Part shown: piece after piece, positions 45,396 through 55,843 of the stretch | Numbering within the stretch: position 1 is the first letter of the stretch | How the letters are laid out: each line of letters opens with the position of its first letter | Assembly: GCF_900102135.1 (NCBI RefSeq) | Contig: NZ_FMVJ01000002.1 | Location: 211,709-275,708, forward strand | Source of the DNA: Microvirga guangxiensis | GTDB lineage: Bacteria; Pseudomonadota; Alphaproteobacteria; Rhizobiales; Beijerinckiaceae | DNA length: 64,000 bases | Direction: 5' to 3' | The notes under the pieces: model-generated | What the model was told of the DNA's origin: nothing | Seen by the model: only the letters and a program-made list of their open reading frames with translations | Database searches by the model: none | Program-made: the position numbers and the translations under genes

Positions 45396-46421
45396 ATGAA
45401 GCTCTCTTCGCTCAAACAGGGCCGTAATGGCCGGCTCGTGATCGTCTCGAGGGACCTGACCCGCGCGACGGACGCATTTTTCATTGTTCCGACGCTACAG
45501 CAAGCCCTGGACGATTGGGAAAAAGTCGAGCCTCGCCTGCGTGACCTCGCCGAGCAGCTCGAACATGGGTCCGTGCCCTCTTTCCGGTTTCACGAGCATG
45601 ACTGCGCTTCGCCCCTGCCCCGTTCTTACCAGTGGGCGGACGGCTCTGCCTATGTGAATCACGTAGAGCTGGTGCGCAAAGCCCGGGGGGCGGAGATGCC
45701 GGAATCCTTCTGGACCGACCCGCTCATGTATCAGGGAGGCTCGGATTCCTTCCTGTGCCCGCGCGATCCCATTCCCGCTGTCGATGAGGCGCACGGCATC
45801 GATTTCGAGGCTGAAATCGCCGTAATCACGGGGGATGTGCCCATGGGCGCAACACCTGAGGAGGCGGCCAAAGCCATCCGCCTCGTCGTTCTCGTCAATG
45901 ACGTTTCCCTGAGAAACCTCATCCCCAACGAGCTCGCCAAGGGCTTCGGCTTCTTCCATTCAAAGCCTTCTTCCGCCCTGTCGCCGGTAGCCGTCACCCC
46001 CGACGAGCTGGGGGATGCCTGGGACGGCGGCAAGCTTCATCTGCCCCTGCTTTCCATCCTCAACGGCCAGCCCATCGGAAGGCCCAATGCCGGGGTGGAC
46101 ATGACCTTCGACTTCCCGACCCTGATCGCCCATGCGGCCAAGACCCGCCCTCTCGGAGCGGGCACGATCATCGGCTCGGGCACAGTTTCCAACAGGGACG
46201 AGGGCGGCGGACCGGGCAAGCCCATCGCCGATGGAGGCCTCGGTTACTCATGCCTCGCGGAGCAACGCACGGTGGAGACCATCCTCCATGGCGAGCCGCG
46301 CACGCCCTTCATGCGCTTTGGCGATACCATCCGCATCGAAATGAAGGACAGAACCGGCCACTCGATCTTCGGCGCCATCGAGCAGGAAGTGGTGGCCTAT
46401 GATCGAAACGATCAAACCTAA
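45396..46421 (+). CDS. Fumarylacetoacetate hydrolase family protein (last step of tyrosine degradation)
   Basis: ATG 45396, with AGGTGG 6 bases upstream, gives 341 residues. The FAH C-terminal fold is seen in IDFEAEIAVITGDVP (metal-binding Glu/Asp), VNDVSLRNL, FFHSKPSSALSPVAVTPDE and GTIIGSGTVSNRD. The protein is shorter than classical ~420-residue fumarylacetoacetases but matches the short bacterial form found in homogentisate clusters. Position beside hmgA, hpd and maiA makes cleavage of fumarylacetoacetate to fumarate and acetoacetate the best assignment. Confidence 0.85.
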   Translation: MKLSSLKQGRNGRLVIVSRDLTRATDAFFIVPTLQQALDDWEKVEPRLRDLAEQLEHGSVPSFRFHEHDCASPLPRSYQWADGSAYVNHVELVRKARGAEMPESFWTDPLMYQGGSDSFLCPRDPIPAVDEAHGIDFEAEIAVITGDVPMGATPEEAAKAIRLVVLVNDVSLRNLIPNELAKGFGFFHSKPSSALSPVAVTPDELGDAWDGGKLHLPLLSILNGQPIGRPNAGVDMTFDFPTLIAHAAKTRPLGAGTIIGSGTVSNRDEGGGPGKPIADGGLGYSCLAEQRTVETILHGEPRTPFMRFGDTIRIEMKDRTGHSIFGAIEQEVVAYDRNDQT

Positions 46422-46423
46422 AG

Positions 46424-46450
46424 AAAAAGCCGCCGGGCATGCCGGCGGCT
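46424..46450 (-). terminator. Terminator of the DUF4142 gene, immediately past the FAH stop
   Basis: AGCCGCCGG and CCGGCGGCT form a 9-bp stem with a 5-base loop. On the minus strand it is followed by TTTTTCTTT. It can serve both convergent genes. Confidence 0.82.
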
Positions 46451-46474
46451 CCATATTCCGAAAGTTCAAAGGTC

Positions 46475-47005
46475 TCACATGGCTGCGGCTGCGCCGCCGC
46501 TCAGGCTCTGCACGTGATCGAGATGCATCTGCAGGGTCGGGAGGGTCTGGGCTGCAAAGGATGCGAGCTGGGGCACGTCGCCGCTCGAGGAGTAGGACGT
46601 GAACAGGGCGACAGCCTCTTGGTGGGCCATGAGCTGGGCATTCACGTAGGCTGCATCGAAGTCGGAGGCACCTTCGACCGTTGCCAGCATCTGCTGGTGC
46701 TTGGCGTTCAGGGCCGGCGGCGGCACCGGGATGCCTGCGGTGCGCAGGGTCGCTGCCATGCGGCGGGTCGCGAGGTTATGGTCGCGGATCATCTGGCGGG
46801 CGAAGCGGCGAACTTCCGGATCCCGCGCGCGACGCAGGGCCAGACGGCTCGATTCAATCTCGAACAGGTTCGAGGAAGCCGCCGTCGGCACGAAAACCGA
46901 TGCGGTCGTCACAGCGGCGGTGGGAGGAGCCGATGCCGTCGGCGTCATGCAGCCTGCCACGCCCAGTGCCAGTGCGCTCGCCACGAGAGCTATCTTGATG
47001 TTCAT
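46475..47005 (-). CDS. DUF4142-type lipoprotein
   Basis: ATG 47005, with AAGGAA upstream, gives 176 residues. A signal with lipobox VAGC (cysteine at about residue 19) predicts membrane anchoring. The alpha-helical domain (about 45-170) shows the ferritin-like DUF4142 pattern: [47 protein letters not shown] and [11 protein letters not shown]. Function of the family is unknown; it is often linked to stress. It is a single gene. Confidence 0.85.
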   Translation of the reverse strand: MNIKIALVASALALGVAGCMTPTASAPPTAAVTTASVFVPTAASSNLFEIESSRLALRRARDPEVRRFARQMIRDHNLATRRMAATLRTAGIPVPPPALNAKHQQMLATVEGASDFDAAYVNAQLMAHQEAVALFTSYSSSGDVPQLASFAAQTLPTLQMHLDHVQSLSGGAAAAM

Positions 47006-47190
47006 GGGAAATTCCTTCCTGCCCCGGCCCATATGGCCGAGTCGACGCTCCCCAACGATGGAACATCATCCTAAGTTCCTGCGCCTCGTCAGCTATTTCG
47101 TCCAAAGTCACCCAAACTTTCCTCGAGTGCACCCTAGGCTTCGCCCGTTACGGCTCCAATTCAGCTCTTCCGAACAGCATGGAGCACCTG

Positions 47191-47409
47191 ATGAACGATC
47201 ACGTCTACAAAGTCGTCGAACTCGTCGGCTCATCCGAAACCAGCATCGAGGACGCAATTCAAACCGCAATCACGCGGGCCGGACGGACCTTGCGAAACAT
47301 GCGCTGGTTCGAGGTCCTGCAAACGCGCGGGCATGTGGAGGATGGCAAGGTGCGCCATTATCAGGTCGTGCTGAAGGCCGGTTTCACCCTGGAGGAAGGC
47401 GGCTCGTAA
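47191..47409 (+). CDS. Dodecin family flavin-binding protein
   Basis: ATG 47191, with GGAG 6 bases upstream, gives 72 residues: [33 protein letters not shown] and a final [10 protein letters not shown]. This is the dodecin fold (strand, helix, two strands), and the Trp in NMRWFEV corresponds to the flavin-stacking tryptophan. Dodecins form 12-mers that store flavin. The OYE-type flavoenzyme gene converges on it, 17 bases away. Confidence 0.92.
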   Translation: MNDHVYKVVELVGSSETSIEDAIQTAITRAGRTLRNMRWFEVLQTRGHVEDGKVRHYQVVLKAGFTLEEGGS

Positions 47410-47426
47410 GCCGCCCTTCCGAACCA

Positions 47427-48542
47427 TCAGTCGTCCGCACGCAGATCGAAGAGGCGCGGATATTGATGGGGCTGCGAGCGCAGATACTGATCGGGTGCCT
47501 TGACCGAGGCGCCGAAATGCGCTGCCGCGTGCCATGGCCAGCGGGGATCGTAGAGGATGGCGCGGGCGAGCGCGATGAGGTCCGCGTCTCCCGTGGCCAG
47601 GATCGCTTCGGCCTGCACGTAGTCGGTAATGAGACCCACCGCGACGACGGGCATCCTGGTGGCTTCCTTCACTGCGCGGGCCAACGGCACCTGATAGTTG
47701 GGGCCGATCGGGATCTGCTGCGCCGAGGTCAGGCCGCCGCTCGAAACATGGATCGCGTCGCAGCCGCGTGCTTCGAGTGCCTGGGCGAAAGCGATGGTTT
47801 CCTGGATCGTCCAGCCACCTTCGGCCCAGTCGGTTCCCGAAACCCGCACCGTGACGGGCCGGTCAGCAGGGAATGACTCACGGATCGCGTCGAACACCTC
47901 CAGCGGAAACCGCATCCGGTTCTCTAGCGAGCCGCCATATTCGTCGGTGCGCTGATTGGACAGTGGGGAAAGGAACTCGTGCAGCAGGTACCCATGGGCT
48001 GCATGGATCTGCACGGCTCCGATGCCGAGACGGGCTGCGCGCCGGGCTGAATCAGCGAATGCGTTGCGAAGCTGCGCCAGCCGATCCCGATCCAGGGCCG
48101 TGGGTGCATTGTCGCTCGATGCATAGGGAATCGCCGACGGCCCTTCCGTCTGCCAGCCATTGGCATGGTCGGGAGAAATCTGCTTCCCGCCCTTCCACGG
48201 CAGGTCTGTGGAAGCCTTGCGCCCGGCATGGGCCAGCTGAATCGCAATCGGCATGTCGGACCAGCGGCGGACGCTGTCCAGAACACGCCCCATGGCGGCC
48301 TCGGTCTCATCCGAGTAGAGCCCCACGTCGCCATAAGTGATGCGCCCTTCTGGCACGACGGCGGTCGCCTCGATGGTGAGGAGCGCGGCGCCCGACAGGG
48401 CAAGCTGCCCCAGGTGGATCGTGTGCCAATCTGTCATGCAGCCGTTCTCGGCCGAATACTGGCACATGGGCGCAATCACGATGCGATTGGCGAGATTGAG
48501 CTTTCCCACATGGAAGGGCGTGAACAGTTTTGCAGGTGCCAT
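47427..48542 (-). CDS. NADH:flavin oxidoreductase, old yellow enzyme family (YqjM/NamA-like)
   Basis: ATG 48542, with GAAGGA upstream, gives 371 residues; the longer frame to 48602 is unsupported. The TIM-barrel FMN enzyme shows KLFTPFHVG, NRIVIAPMCQYS with the cysteine of the thermophilic-like OYE class, QLAHAGRKA, IHAAHGYLLHEFLSPLSNQRTD (in parts HAAHGYL, FLSPLSN) and RSQPHQYPR near the end. It reduces activated C=C bonds; the physiological substrate is unknown. Confidence 0.92.
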   Translation of the reverse strand: MAPAKLFTPFHVGKLNLANRIVIAPMCQYSAENGCMTDWHTIHLGQLALSGAALLTIEATAVVPEGRITYGDVGLYSDETEAAMGRVLDSVRRWSDMPIAIQLAHAGRKASTDLPWKGGKQISPDHANGWQTEGPSAIPYASSDNAPTALDRDRLAQLRNAFADSARRAARLGIGAVQIHAAHGYLLHEFLSPLSNQRTDEYGGSLENRMRFPLEVFDAIRESFPADRPVTVRVSGTDWAEGGWTIQETIAFAQALEARGCDAIHVSSGGLTSAQQIPIGPNYQVPLARAVKEATRMPVVAVGLITDYVQAEAILATGDADLIALARAILYDPRWPWHAAAHFGASVKAPDQYLRSQPHQYPRLFDLRADD

Positions 48543-48638
48543 CGGCTGTCCTTCAAGGAACGAGGAATCCCGGCACATTGAGCCGTTCGGGCTAGAACGC
48601 ACAACGGGCCCAAAAGGTCTGAGAGGCCTGCAACCAGC

Positions 48639-50450
48639 TCAACCCTCAAGCTCCTCCCGCAGCATCTCCAGCTCGAGCCAGCGCTCCTCAGACATATGCA
48701 GATCGGTCTGGAGTTGCGTGAGCGCATCCATCGCTTTCTGGAAGCGGGCCGGATCGCGGGAATAGAGCTCAGGATCGGCCAGGATTTCCTGCACCTTCAC
48801 GATCTTGGCTTCCAGCTCCTCCATGCGCTTGGGCAAGGTCTTGAGGTCGTGCTGCTCGTTGAAGCTGAGTTTCCGCTTGGTGTTTTGAGAAGGAACGGCC
48901 GCAGGCTTGTCCGTGCTCTTGGGCTTCGCATCCTTCTCGACGACGCGGGCCTGCACACCCTGCCCGCGCTGGGCCACCATGTCGGAATAGCCGCCCGCGT
49001 ATTCGACCCAACGCCCCTCGCCTTCCGAGACGAGAACGGAGCTGACGGTACGGTCGAGGAAGTCGCGGTCGTGACTGACCAGAAGGACCGTGCCGGAGTA
49101 ATCCGTGATCATCTCCTGCAGCAGGTCGAGGGTTTCGAGGTCGAGATCGTTGGTCGGCTCGTCGAGGACAAGAAGGTTCGAAGGCTGAGCGAGAGCCCTC
49201 GCCAGCATGAGCCGGTTGCGCTCACCGCCCGAGAGCACGCCGACGGGCGTGCGGGCCTGTTCGGGCGAGAACAGGAAGTCCTTCATGTAGCCGATGACGT
49301 GCTTCGTCTGGCCACCAATGGTGACGCTGTCGCCGCGCCCGCCGGTGAGCGTCTCCGCCACGGTGGCGTTGGGGTCGAGGCTCGCGCGGCGCTGGTCGAG
49401 GGTGACCATCTGCAGGTTCGAGCCAAGGCGCACACGGCCGGAATCGGGCTGAAGGTTGCCGGTGAGCAGATTGATGAGGGTCGTCTTACCAGCCCCGTTC
49501 GGGCCGATGATGCCGAGGCGGTCCCCGCGCAGAAGCCTCAGGGAGAGGTTCGACACGATGGGGCGATCTCCGTAGGCCTTCGAAACGCCTTCCGCCTCCA
49601 CCACGAGGGTTCCCGACTGCTCGGCTTCGGCCAGGGTCATGCTGACCGTGCCAACGGCTCGCGTGCGGTCGCGGTATTGCTGGCGCATCGCATGGAGATT
49701 GCCGAGGCGGCGCACGTTGCGTTTGCGCCGGGCGGTGACGCCATAGCGCAGCCAATCGGCTTCAGCCACGAGCTTGCGTCCGAGCTTGTGGTGCTCGGCC
49801 TCCTCCTGCTCCAGCACCTGATCGCGCCATTCCTCGAAATGGGCGAAGCCCTGATCCATGCGACGGGTCCGTCCCCGGTCGAGCCAGATGGTGGATTGAG
49901 ACAGGCTTTCCAGGAAGCGCCGGTCGTGGCTGATGAGCACCAGCGCCGAGCGCAGGCTCTTCAGTTCGCTCTCCAGCCACTCGATGGCCGGGAGGTCCAG
50001 ATGGTTGGTAGGCTCGTCCAGCAGCAGGATATCGGGTTGAGGCGCGAGCACATGGGCGAGCGCTGCCCGGCGGGCTTCTCCACCCGAGAGGTCGGACGGC
50101 TTCTCCTCGCCCGTCAGCCCCAGCTGCTCCAGCAGGTAGCGTGCCCGGTAGGGATCGTCGCCAGGTCCCAGACCAGACTCAACATAGGCCAGCGTGTTCG
50201 GAAATGCGGAGAGGTCCGGCTCCTGCGCCAGATAGCGCACGGTGGCTCCGGGCTGCACGAAACGCTTGCCGCCGTCGGCCTCGACGAGGCCTGCGGCAAT
50301 CTTGAGCAGGGTGGATTTTCCCGAGCCGTTGCGGCCTACAAGACAGGCCCGCTCGCCGGGAGAAACGGAAAGTTCTGCGCTCTCGATCAAGGGCGTACCG
50401 CCGAAGGTGAGAGCAATTTCCTGAAGGAGAAGCAGAGGAGGAAGCGCCAT
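48639..50450 (-). CDS. Uup-like ABC-F ATPase
   Basis: ATG 50450, with AGGTGG upstream, gives 603 residues. It has two ABC cassettes: GRNGSGKST, DLSGGEARRAAL and LLLDEPTNHLDL; then GPNGAGKTT, VLSGGERNR and LVLDEPTNDLDLETL. The charged C-terminal region after residue ~515 (KLSFNEQHDLKTLPKRMEELEAKI, cited for FNEQHDL and LPKRMEELE) is the Uup-type coiled-coil domain that binds DNA or ribosomes. It has no membrane part. It is divergent from the histidine-kinase gene. Confidence 0.93.
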   Translation of the reverse strand: MALPPLLLLQEIALTFGGTPLIESAELSVSPGERACLVGRNGSGKSTLLKIAAGLVEADGGKRFVQPGATVRYLAQEPDLSAFPNTLAYVESGLGPGDDPYRARYLLEQLGLTGEEKPSDLSGGEARRAALAHVLAPQPDILLLDEPTNHLDLPAIEWLESELKSLRSALVLISHDRRFLESLSQSTIWLDRGRTRRMDQGFAHFEEWRDQVLEQEEAEHHKLGRKLVAEADWLRYGVTARRKRNVRRLGNLHAMRQQYRDRTRAVGTVSMTLAEAEQSGTLVVEAEGVSKAYGDRPIVSNLSLRLLRGDRLGIIGPNGAGKTTLINLLTGNLQPDSGRVRLGSNLQMVTLDQRRASLDPNATVAETLTGGRGDSVTIGGQTKHVIGYMKDFLFSPEQARTPVGVLSGGERNRLMLARALAQPSNLLVLDEPTNDLDLETLDLLQEMITDYSGTVLLVSHDRDFLDRTVSSVLVSEGEGRWVEYAGGYSDMVAQRGQGVQARVVEKDAKPKSTDKPAAVPSQNTKRKLSFNEQHDLKTLPKRMEELEAKIVKVQEILADPELYSRDPARFQKAMDALTQLQTDLHMSEERWLELEMLREELEG

Positions 50451-50562
50451 GTCTGCCACCTGACACCTCTTGCCTGAGGATGCAAGGCCATCCTGTGGTT
50501 GTTACGGGGTGGACGCTCAACGATCTTTATGGTCCCCTGCTCTCCTGAAGCTGGGCCTCTGC

Positions 50563-52620
50563 ATGACTCTGACGAGACGTTTGCTCCTTTTGGCGTTGAT
50601 CTCCGTGCTGCCAGCGCTCGTCATCTGGGCCTTTACGGAAGTTTCCCTGAGGCGCGCCCGCGAGGCTGAAATCAACGATCTCGTCATCCGTCAGGCAGAG
50701 CTGGCAGCCTCGGAGGTCGACCACATCTTCGAGGGGATCAACGGCCTGCTTCTGGCCATGGACGAAGCGCCGGCCATCCGCTCCTTCGACGCGCCGGCCT
50801 GCAACGCCTATCTGCACTCCGTTCAGCAGAAGGTGCTGCACATCGTTTCATTCGTGGTTCTCGACCTGAACGGGAAGGTCCATTGCAACGACAGGGGGTT
50901 CATCAACTCCGATCTGCGTTTCAAGGATCGTCCCTACTTCCAGGATACGATCACCCGAAAAGGCTTCTCCATCGGCACCTATACGCAGGAATTCACGGAG
51001 GGTGGGCTTGGTGCCTACTCCGTCCTGCCCCTGTCGCTGCCGATCTGGAGCAACGACAGGCAAGTCGTCGGGGTCATCGTCGCCGCTCTGGATCTTAACT
51101 GGCTCGACAAGGAGTTGAAGGAGCGGGTGATCCCCACCGGAGGCTCTCTCACGATTAGCGACAGGAACGGCGTCATCATCTCGCGGGAGCCATTTCCGGA
51201 GCGTTTCATCGGAACTCGCATTCCTGACCCATTCCTCCCCATGCTGACCGCCGACAGACCGGGCAGCTTCAAGACGAACAGCCAGGACGGCACGAACCGG
51301 ATCTATGGCTACATCCCGGTGAACTACCCTCCCGCCGACAACATCTATGTGAGTGCGGGCTTGTCGACGAAGGTGGCGTTCGCCACCATCAACGAGGCAG
51401 CCAAGCGCGGCTTCATGCTGATTGCGGCGGCACTGGTCCTGGCCCTTTCGCTCTCATGGCTGGCAAGCCGCGCCTTCATTACGAAGCCTTTCGAAATCAT
51501 GACGAACGCCGTCGGGGATTGGCGGCGCGGAGATTATCAGGCACGCATCGACCTGCCGAAGAACTCGGGTGAGCTTGGACTTCTCTCAAAAGCGTTCAAT
51601 GACCTCATGGATGATGTCGCCGAGCGTCAGGAGGCCTTGAAGGCCAGCGAGGAGCGGGCGCGGCTGGCCCTGGAGGCCGGCCATATGGGAACCTGGTGGT
51701 ACGATCACCGCAAGGGCATAGGCGGCTGGTCGAGCCAGGCCGCCCAGATCCTGGGCCTGCCCCCGACGAAATCGACGACCAACGTTCAGGAATGGCGCTC
51801 ACTTCTCCATCCGGACGATGCGCACCATGCTGTCGAGAAACTACGCGCTGCCGTTCTCAACGAGGGGAATGGCAACTACGAAGACGAATACCGGGTGCGG
51901 CGTCCCGACGGGAAGATCCGCTGGATCAACTCGAAGGGAAAGGTTTCCTTCGACGCCCGGAAGAAGCCCATCTTTTTTGTCGGGATCATCCAGGACATCA
52001 CGGAGCGCAGGCAGATCGAGGAGCAGCAGCGCTTCTTCCTCGATGAGTTGAATCACCGAGTGAAGAACACGCTGGCAACCGTGCAATCCATTGCCGCGCA
52101 GACCCTGCGCTCCAGCACCGGCTCGGCGCAGTTCAAGGAGGCGTTCGAGGGCCGCTTGCTTGCCCTTTCCATGACACACAACCTTCTGACCTTGAAATCC
52201 TGGCGCGAGGCGGATCTGCACGACATCGCGGCGCAGGAACTCGCTCCCTACATGCGTGAGGCAGACGAGCGGGTCGTGATCGATGGGCCCAGGGTGAATC
52301 TTCCGTCACGCTATGCCATCAATTTCGGCCTCGTTCTGCATGAACTCGTAACGAATGCCGCCAAATATGGGGCACTCTCGGTCCCGACAGGACGTCTCCA
52401 TCTAGCATGGGAAGTCATTGCCCCTGAAGACGCCCCCCCACAGCTTCGCCTATCCTGGAAGGAAAGCGGCGGACCGCCAGTCCAGCCGCCCAAGCGTCAG
52501 GGCTTCGGCTCCCGCCTTATCCGCCGCAGCATCGAAGGCGAACTCGACGGGAACATCACGATCGACTTCGATGCGTCGGGTGTTTCCTATGACCTGTCCG
52601 TCCCCCTGCCCTCAGCGTAG
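50563..52620 (+). CDS. Cache-HAMP-PAS sensor kinase of the HWE family
   Basis: ATG 50563 gives 685 residues; the open frame reaching back to 50470 is rejected. A first membrane segment (about 8-28) and a second (about 283-303) flank a periplasmic double-Cache-like sensor. A HAMP (LASRAFITKPFEIMTNAVGDWRRGDY region) and a PAS domain (about 365-480) follow. The HWE dimerisation motif is ELNHRVKNTLATVQSIA with phospho-acceptor His498; the ATPase part has HELVTNAAKYGALS and the WKESGGP that names the family. HWE kinases act in general-stress or light signalling. No response regulator is adjacent. Confidence 0.92.
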   Translation: MTLTRRLLLLALISVLPALVIWAFTEVSLRRAREAEINDLVIRQAELAASEVDHIFEGINGLLLAMDEAPAIRSFDAPACNAYLHSVQQKVLHIVSFVVLDLNGKVHCNDRGFINSDLRFKDRPYFQDTITRKGFSIGTYTQEFTEGGLGAYSVLPLSLPIWSNDRQVVGVIVAALDLNWLDKELKERVIPTGGSLTISDRNGVIISREPFPERFIGTRIPDPFLPMLTADRPGSFKTNSQDGTNRIYGYIPVNYPPADNIYVSAGLSTKVAFATINEAAKRGFMLIAAALVLALSLSWLASRAFITKPFEIMTNAVGDWRRGDYQARIDLPKNSGELGLLSKAFNDLMDDVAERQEALKASEERARLALEAGHMGTWWYDHRKGIGGWSSQAAQILGLPPTKSTTNVQEWRSLLHPDDAHHAVEKLRAAVLNEGNGNYEDEYRVRRPDGKIRWINSKGKVSFDARKKPIFFVGIIQDITERRQIEEQQRFFLDELNHRVKNTLATVQSIAAQTLRSSTGSAQFKEAFEGRLLALSMTHNLLTLKSWREADLHDIAAQELAPYMREADERVVIDGPRVNLPSRYAINFGLVLHELVTNAAKYGALSVPTGRLHLAWEVIAPEDAPPQLRLSWKESGGPPVQPPKRQGFGSRLIRRSIEGELDGNITIDFDASGVSYDLSVPLPSA

Positions 52621-54093
52621 AAGGAAGGACAGCATACGCTCGATACGGCTGCCATAGGGCGGCTTCGTCATGCCTGCACCGTTGATCCGCGCCTGCTGGA
52701 ACACGGAGCGCGCATGACTGAATGTCCTGAAGCCCGCCTCGCCGTGATAGGCGCCCATGCCGCTGTTCCCCACGCCACCGAACGGCAACTCCTCTTGCAC
52801 GCAATGGAGCAACGTCTCGTTGATGGCGGCGCCGCCGGAGGTTGTGCGGTCGAGGATATGCTCCACGAGCCTCCTGTCATGGCTGAAGACGTAAAGCGCC
52901 AGAGGATGCGGCCGATCCGAGATGAAGCGGATAGCGTCCTCGATGTCCTCATAAGTGACGACGGGAAGAACAGGACCGAAGATCTCCTCCTGCATCGCCA
53001 GGGCGCTGTCAGGCACTTCGGTCAGGAGGACAGGCGCGATCTTGCGTCCCGCAGTTTCGAGGATTTCGTTGTCTGAACCGACCTCATGGACGACGGCGCC
53101 TTTTGTCTGCGCATCCGCGATCAGCTTGCGGAGGCGTTCGTAATGCCGCTCGCTGATGATGGCCGTGTAGTCGGGGTTGGCGGAGAAAGTCGGGTATAAT
53201 CGAACGACGGCATTGCGGAATGCAGCAATGAATTCACTCTGCTGCGCTCGGGGAATGAGGACGTAATCGGGCGCGATGCAGGTCTGACCCGCATTGAACA
53301 ACTTGCCTACGGCAATGCGTTCGGCTGCTTTCTCAATCGGGTATTCGGGGCAGATGATCGTGGGGGATTTGCCTCCGAGCTCGAGCGTGACTGGCACGAG
53401 ATTCTCGGCGGCGGCCTTCATCACCTCGCGCCCTACCGCCGTCGAACCCGTGAAGAAGAGATGATCGAACTTCAGCCGTATGAAAGCCTGAGCGACATCC
53501 ACGCCCCCCTGCACCACCGCCACCTCGCTCTCGTCAAAGACCTCCTCAATCACATGAGCCAGCAAGGCTGAAGTGCGGGGCGTGAGTTCGGAAGGCTTAA
53601 TCAGGATGCGATTGCCTGCGGCCAGGGCACCTGCGAGCGGCGAGAGGGCAAGCTGAACCGGATAGTTCCAGGGGCTGACGATGCCGACCACCCCGAGAGC
53701 CTGATAATGGACGCGTCCGGAAGCCGGCTGGAACATCATCTGGATCGGCCGTCGCTGCGGTTTCATCCAGCGGCGGAAATGCTTTCGGGCGTGGCGTAAG
53801 CTGGAAACGACAGGATAGAGGTCGGCGAGCTTCGTCTCGTGAAGCGAGCGATGGCCGAAATCCTGCGCGATGACACGCGCGAACTCATCCGCACGGCGCA
53901 CCAGCGCGTCGGCAAGAGCGCCCAATGCCTCCTCACGGCGTTCGACGGAAAGAGCCCCCTGTTCGGACCAGGCGCGTCTTTGCAGATCAAAAACGTCCTG
54001 GAGCCGCCCCCTGGCCGGGAGAGAAACAATATCATGCACGCCAGCACATACTCCGCGTGAACCTCGGCTAAGATATGGGCGATGCCCGCTCAT
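52612..54093 (-). CDS. Coniferyl aldehyde dehydrogenase-type NAD(P) aldehyde dehydrogenase
   Basis: From ATG 54093 it is 493 residues; GTG 54039 is an alternative start, and no strong ribosome-binding site decides. The ALDH core is intact: VSPWNYPVQLAL, FFTGSTAVGR, ELGGKSPTII and the catalytic cysteine in NAGQTCIAPDYVL, then EEIFGPVLPVV. The QTCIAPDY sequence is typical of the coniferyl-aldehyde-dehydrogenase group, which oxidises aromatic and medium-chain aldehydes. Its 3' end overlaps the converging kinase gene by 9 bases. Confidence 0.9.
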   Translation of the reverse strand: MSGHRPYLSRGSRGVCAGVHDIVSLPARGRLQDVFDLQRRAWSEQGALSVERREEALGALADALVRRADEFARVIAQDFGHRSLHETKLADLYPVVSSLRHARKHFRRWMKPQRRPIQMMFQPASGRVHYQALGVVGIVSPWNYPVQLALSPLAGALAAGNRILIKPSELTPRTSALLAHVIEEVFDESEVAVVQGGVDVAQAFIRLKFDHLFFTGSTAVGREVMKAAAENLVPVTLELGGKSPTIICPEYPIEKAAERIAVGKLFNAGQTCIAPDYVLIPRAQQSEFIAAFRNAVVRLYPTFSANPDYTAIISERHYERLRKLIADAQTKGAVVHEVGSDNEILETAGRKIAPVLLTEVPDSALAMQEEIFGPVLPVVTYEDIEDAIRFISDRPHPLALYVFSHDRRLVEHILDRTTSGGAAINETLLHCVQEELPFGGVGNSGMGAYHGEAGFRTFSHARSVFQQARINGAGMTKPPYGSRIERMLSFLLR

Positions 54094-54214
54094 TCTCAAC
54101 CGAACCGGTTTTCAAGCGGCAAAGGGCGCGGGTGGATTGACGAGAGGCCCATGGGGCGAGGATGCTTCCCCATCCGTCGGACTACTCCCCACAGTCCGCG
54201 GCAGGAGAATGTGA

Positions 54215-55843
54215 GTGAGCGATCCCTCCCCCGTGCTGTCGATTGAGAACCTGTCCATCGGACTGCCCGCCCTGGCAGACCGACAGCACGCGATCAAAAA
54301 CCTGTCCCTCGATATTCGCGCTGGCGAAACCCTCTGTGTTGTCGGGGAGTCGGGCTCCGGCAAGTCCATGACAGCCATGGCGGCCATCGGCCTTCTGCCA
54401 CCCTCGGTTACGGTACTCGCAGGCTCCATCAAGCTCGGCGGTCTGGACCTTCTGTCCCTCGACGAGGAGGGATGGTGCGATGTGCGCGGGCGGGATGTCG
54501 GCATGGTATTCCAGGAGCCCATGACCTCTCTCAACCCGGTCATGCGCGTGGCGGACCAGATCGCCGAGACCTTCCAGGCTCACCGACTGTTGAGCCAGGC
54601 GGACCGGCACAGGCGCACCATCGAACTGCTCACCGAGGTAAACCTGCCGAATCCGGAACTCATCGCACGGGCTTATCCGCATGAGCTTTCAGGCGGCCAG
54701 CGCCAGCGCGTGATGATTGCCATGGCGCTCGCCCTGGAGCCCAAGCTCCTCATTGCCGATGAGCCGACAACGGCTCTGGACGTGACCACGCAGGCGCAGG
54801 TGCTGAAGCTCATCGACAACCTTCGCCGCAAGAAGGGCACGGCGGTTCTCTTCATCACTCACGATTTCGGGGTTGTGGCAGAAATCGCCGACCGCGTCGC
54901 CGTGCTGCAGCACGGCGAGCTGGTAGAACAGGGAACGGTGGACGAGGTGCTGAAAAACCCGCAGCACCCTTACACCAAGCGCCTCCTGGCGGCCGTGCCC
55001 TCCCTGACCCCGCCCCCTGCGAAGGAATTGCAGCGCGAACCGATCACTCTCAAGGTCGACGCTCTCACCAAGACTTATGGCGGACGCGGCTTCTTCCGCA
55101 GAAGCCGAGAGGTCCAGGCCGCGGATGCCGTGAGCTTCGACATCCGTCGCGGCGAGACCCTGGGATTGGTCGGCGAATCTGGCTCCGGCAAGTCCACCGT
55201 AGGGCGCTGCGTCCTCCGGCTGATCGAGCCCGATGGAGGCAAGATCGAGATCGGCGACCTGATGTTCAGCTCCCTGTCGCAAGCCGATATGCGCCCGCAT
55301 CGGCGCAAGATCCAGATGGTATTTCAGGACCCCTTCGCCTCCCTCAACCCACGGCGCAAGGTGGGTTACATCATTGCTGAAGGCCCGATCACGCAAGGTG
55401 TCGATCCCGAGCAGGCGTTCAAGGAAGCTCATGCCTTGCTCGAAAGGGTCGGACTTCCCGCTCAGGCCGCCGAGCGTTACCCGCATGAGTTCTCAGGCGG
55501 CCAGCGTCAGCGCATCGGCATCGCCCGTGCTCTTGCCATGAAGCCCGATGTGCTGGTGGCGGACGAGGCGGTTTCCGCCCTCGACGTATCCGTGCAGGCC
55601 GAAATCCTCAAGCTGATCCGCGAGTTGCAGAAGGAGTTCGGCCTCTCCATCCTTTTCATCACCCACGATTTGCGGGTCGCTGCCCAGATCTGCGATCGCG
55701 TGGCTGTCATGCAAAAAGGTCGAATTGTGGAAATGGCGGAAACAGCGCAACTCTTTGCCGATCCGCGCGACGCCTATACGCGCCAACTCCTGGCTGCCGT
55801 GCCGGGAAAAACCAGAATACTCGAAGGAGTCCAAGACCGGTGA
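54215..55843 (+). CDS. Fused dipeptide/opine-type ABC transporter ATPase (DppD-DppF fusion)
   Basis: GTG 54215 with AGGAG 7 bases upstream gives 542 residues. Two complete ABC domains occur in one chain: [18 protein letters not shown] and [10 protein letters not shown] in the first half; [26 protein letters not shown] and [11 protein letters not shown] in the second. Each is followed by an Opp/Dpp C-terminal tail ([31 protein letters not shown]). It powers the permeases encoded at 59919 and 60863. Its stop overlaps the next start (GTGA), tying transport to the aldehyde dehydrogenase. Confidence 0.94.
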   Translation: MSDPSPVLSIENLSIGLPALADRQHAIKNLSLDIRAGETLCVVGESGSGKSMTAMAAIGLLPPSVTVLAGSIKLGGLDLLSLDEEGWCDVRGRDVGMVFQEPMTSLNPVMRVADQIAETFQAHRLLSQADRHRRTIELLTEVNLPNPELIARAYPHELSGGQRQRVMIAMALALEPKLLIADEPTTALDVTTQAQVLKLIDNLRRKKGTAVLFITHDFGVVAEIADRVAVLQHGELVEQGTVDEVLKNPQHPYTKRLLAAVPSLTPPPAKELQREPITLKVDALTKTYGGRGFFRRSREVQAADAVSFDIRRGETLGLVGESGSGKSTVGRCVLRLIEPDGGKIEIGDLMFSSLSQADMRPHRRKIQMVFQDPFASLNPRRKVGYIIAEGPITQGVDPEQAFKEAHALLERVGLPAQAAERYPHEFSGGQRQRIGIARALAMKPDVLVADEAVSALDVSVQAEILKLIRELQKEFGLSILFITHDLRVAAQICDRVAVMQKGRIVEMAETAQLFADPRDAYTRQLLAAVPGKTRILEGVQDR

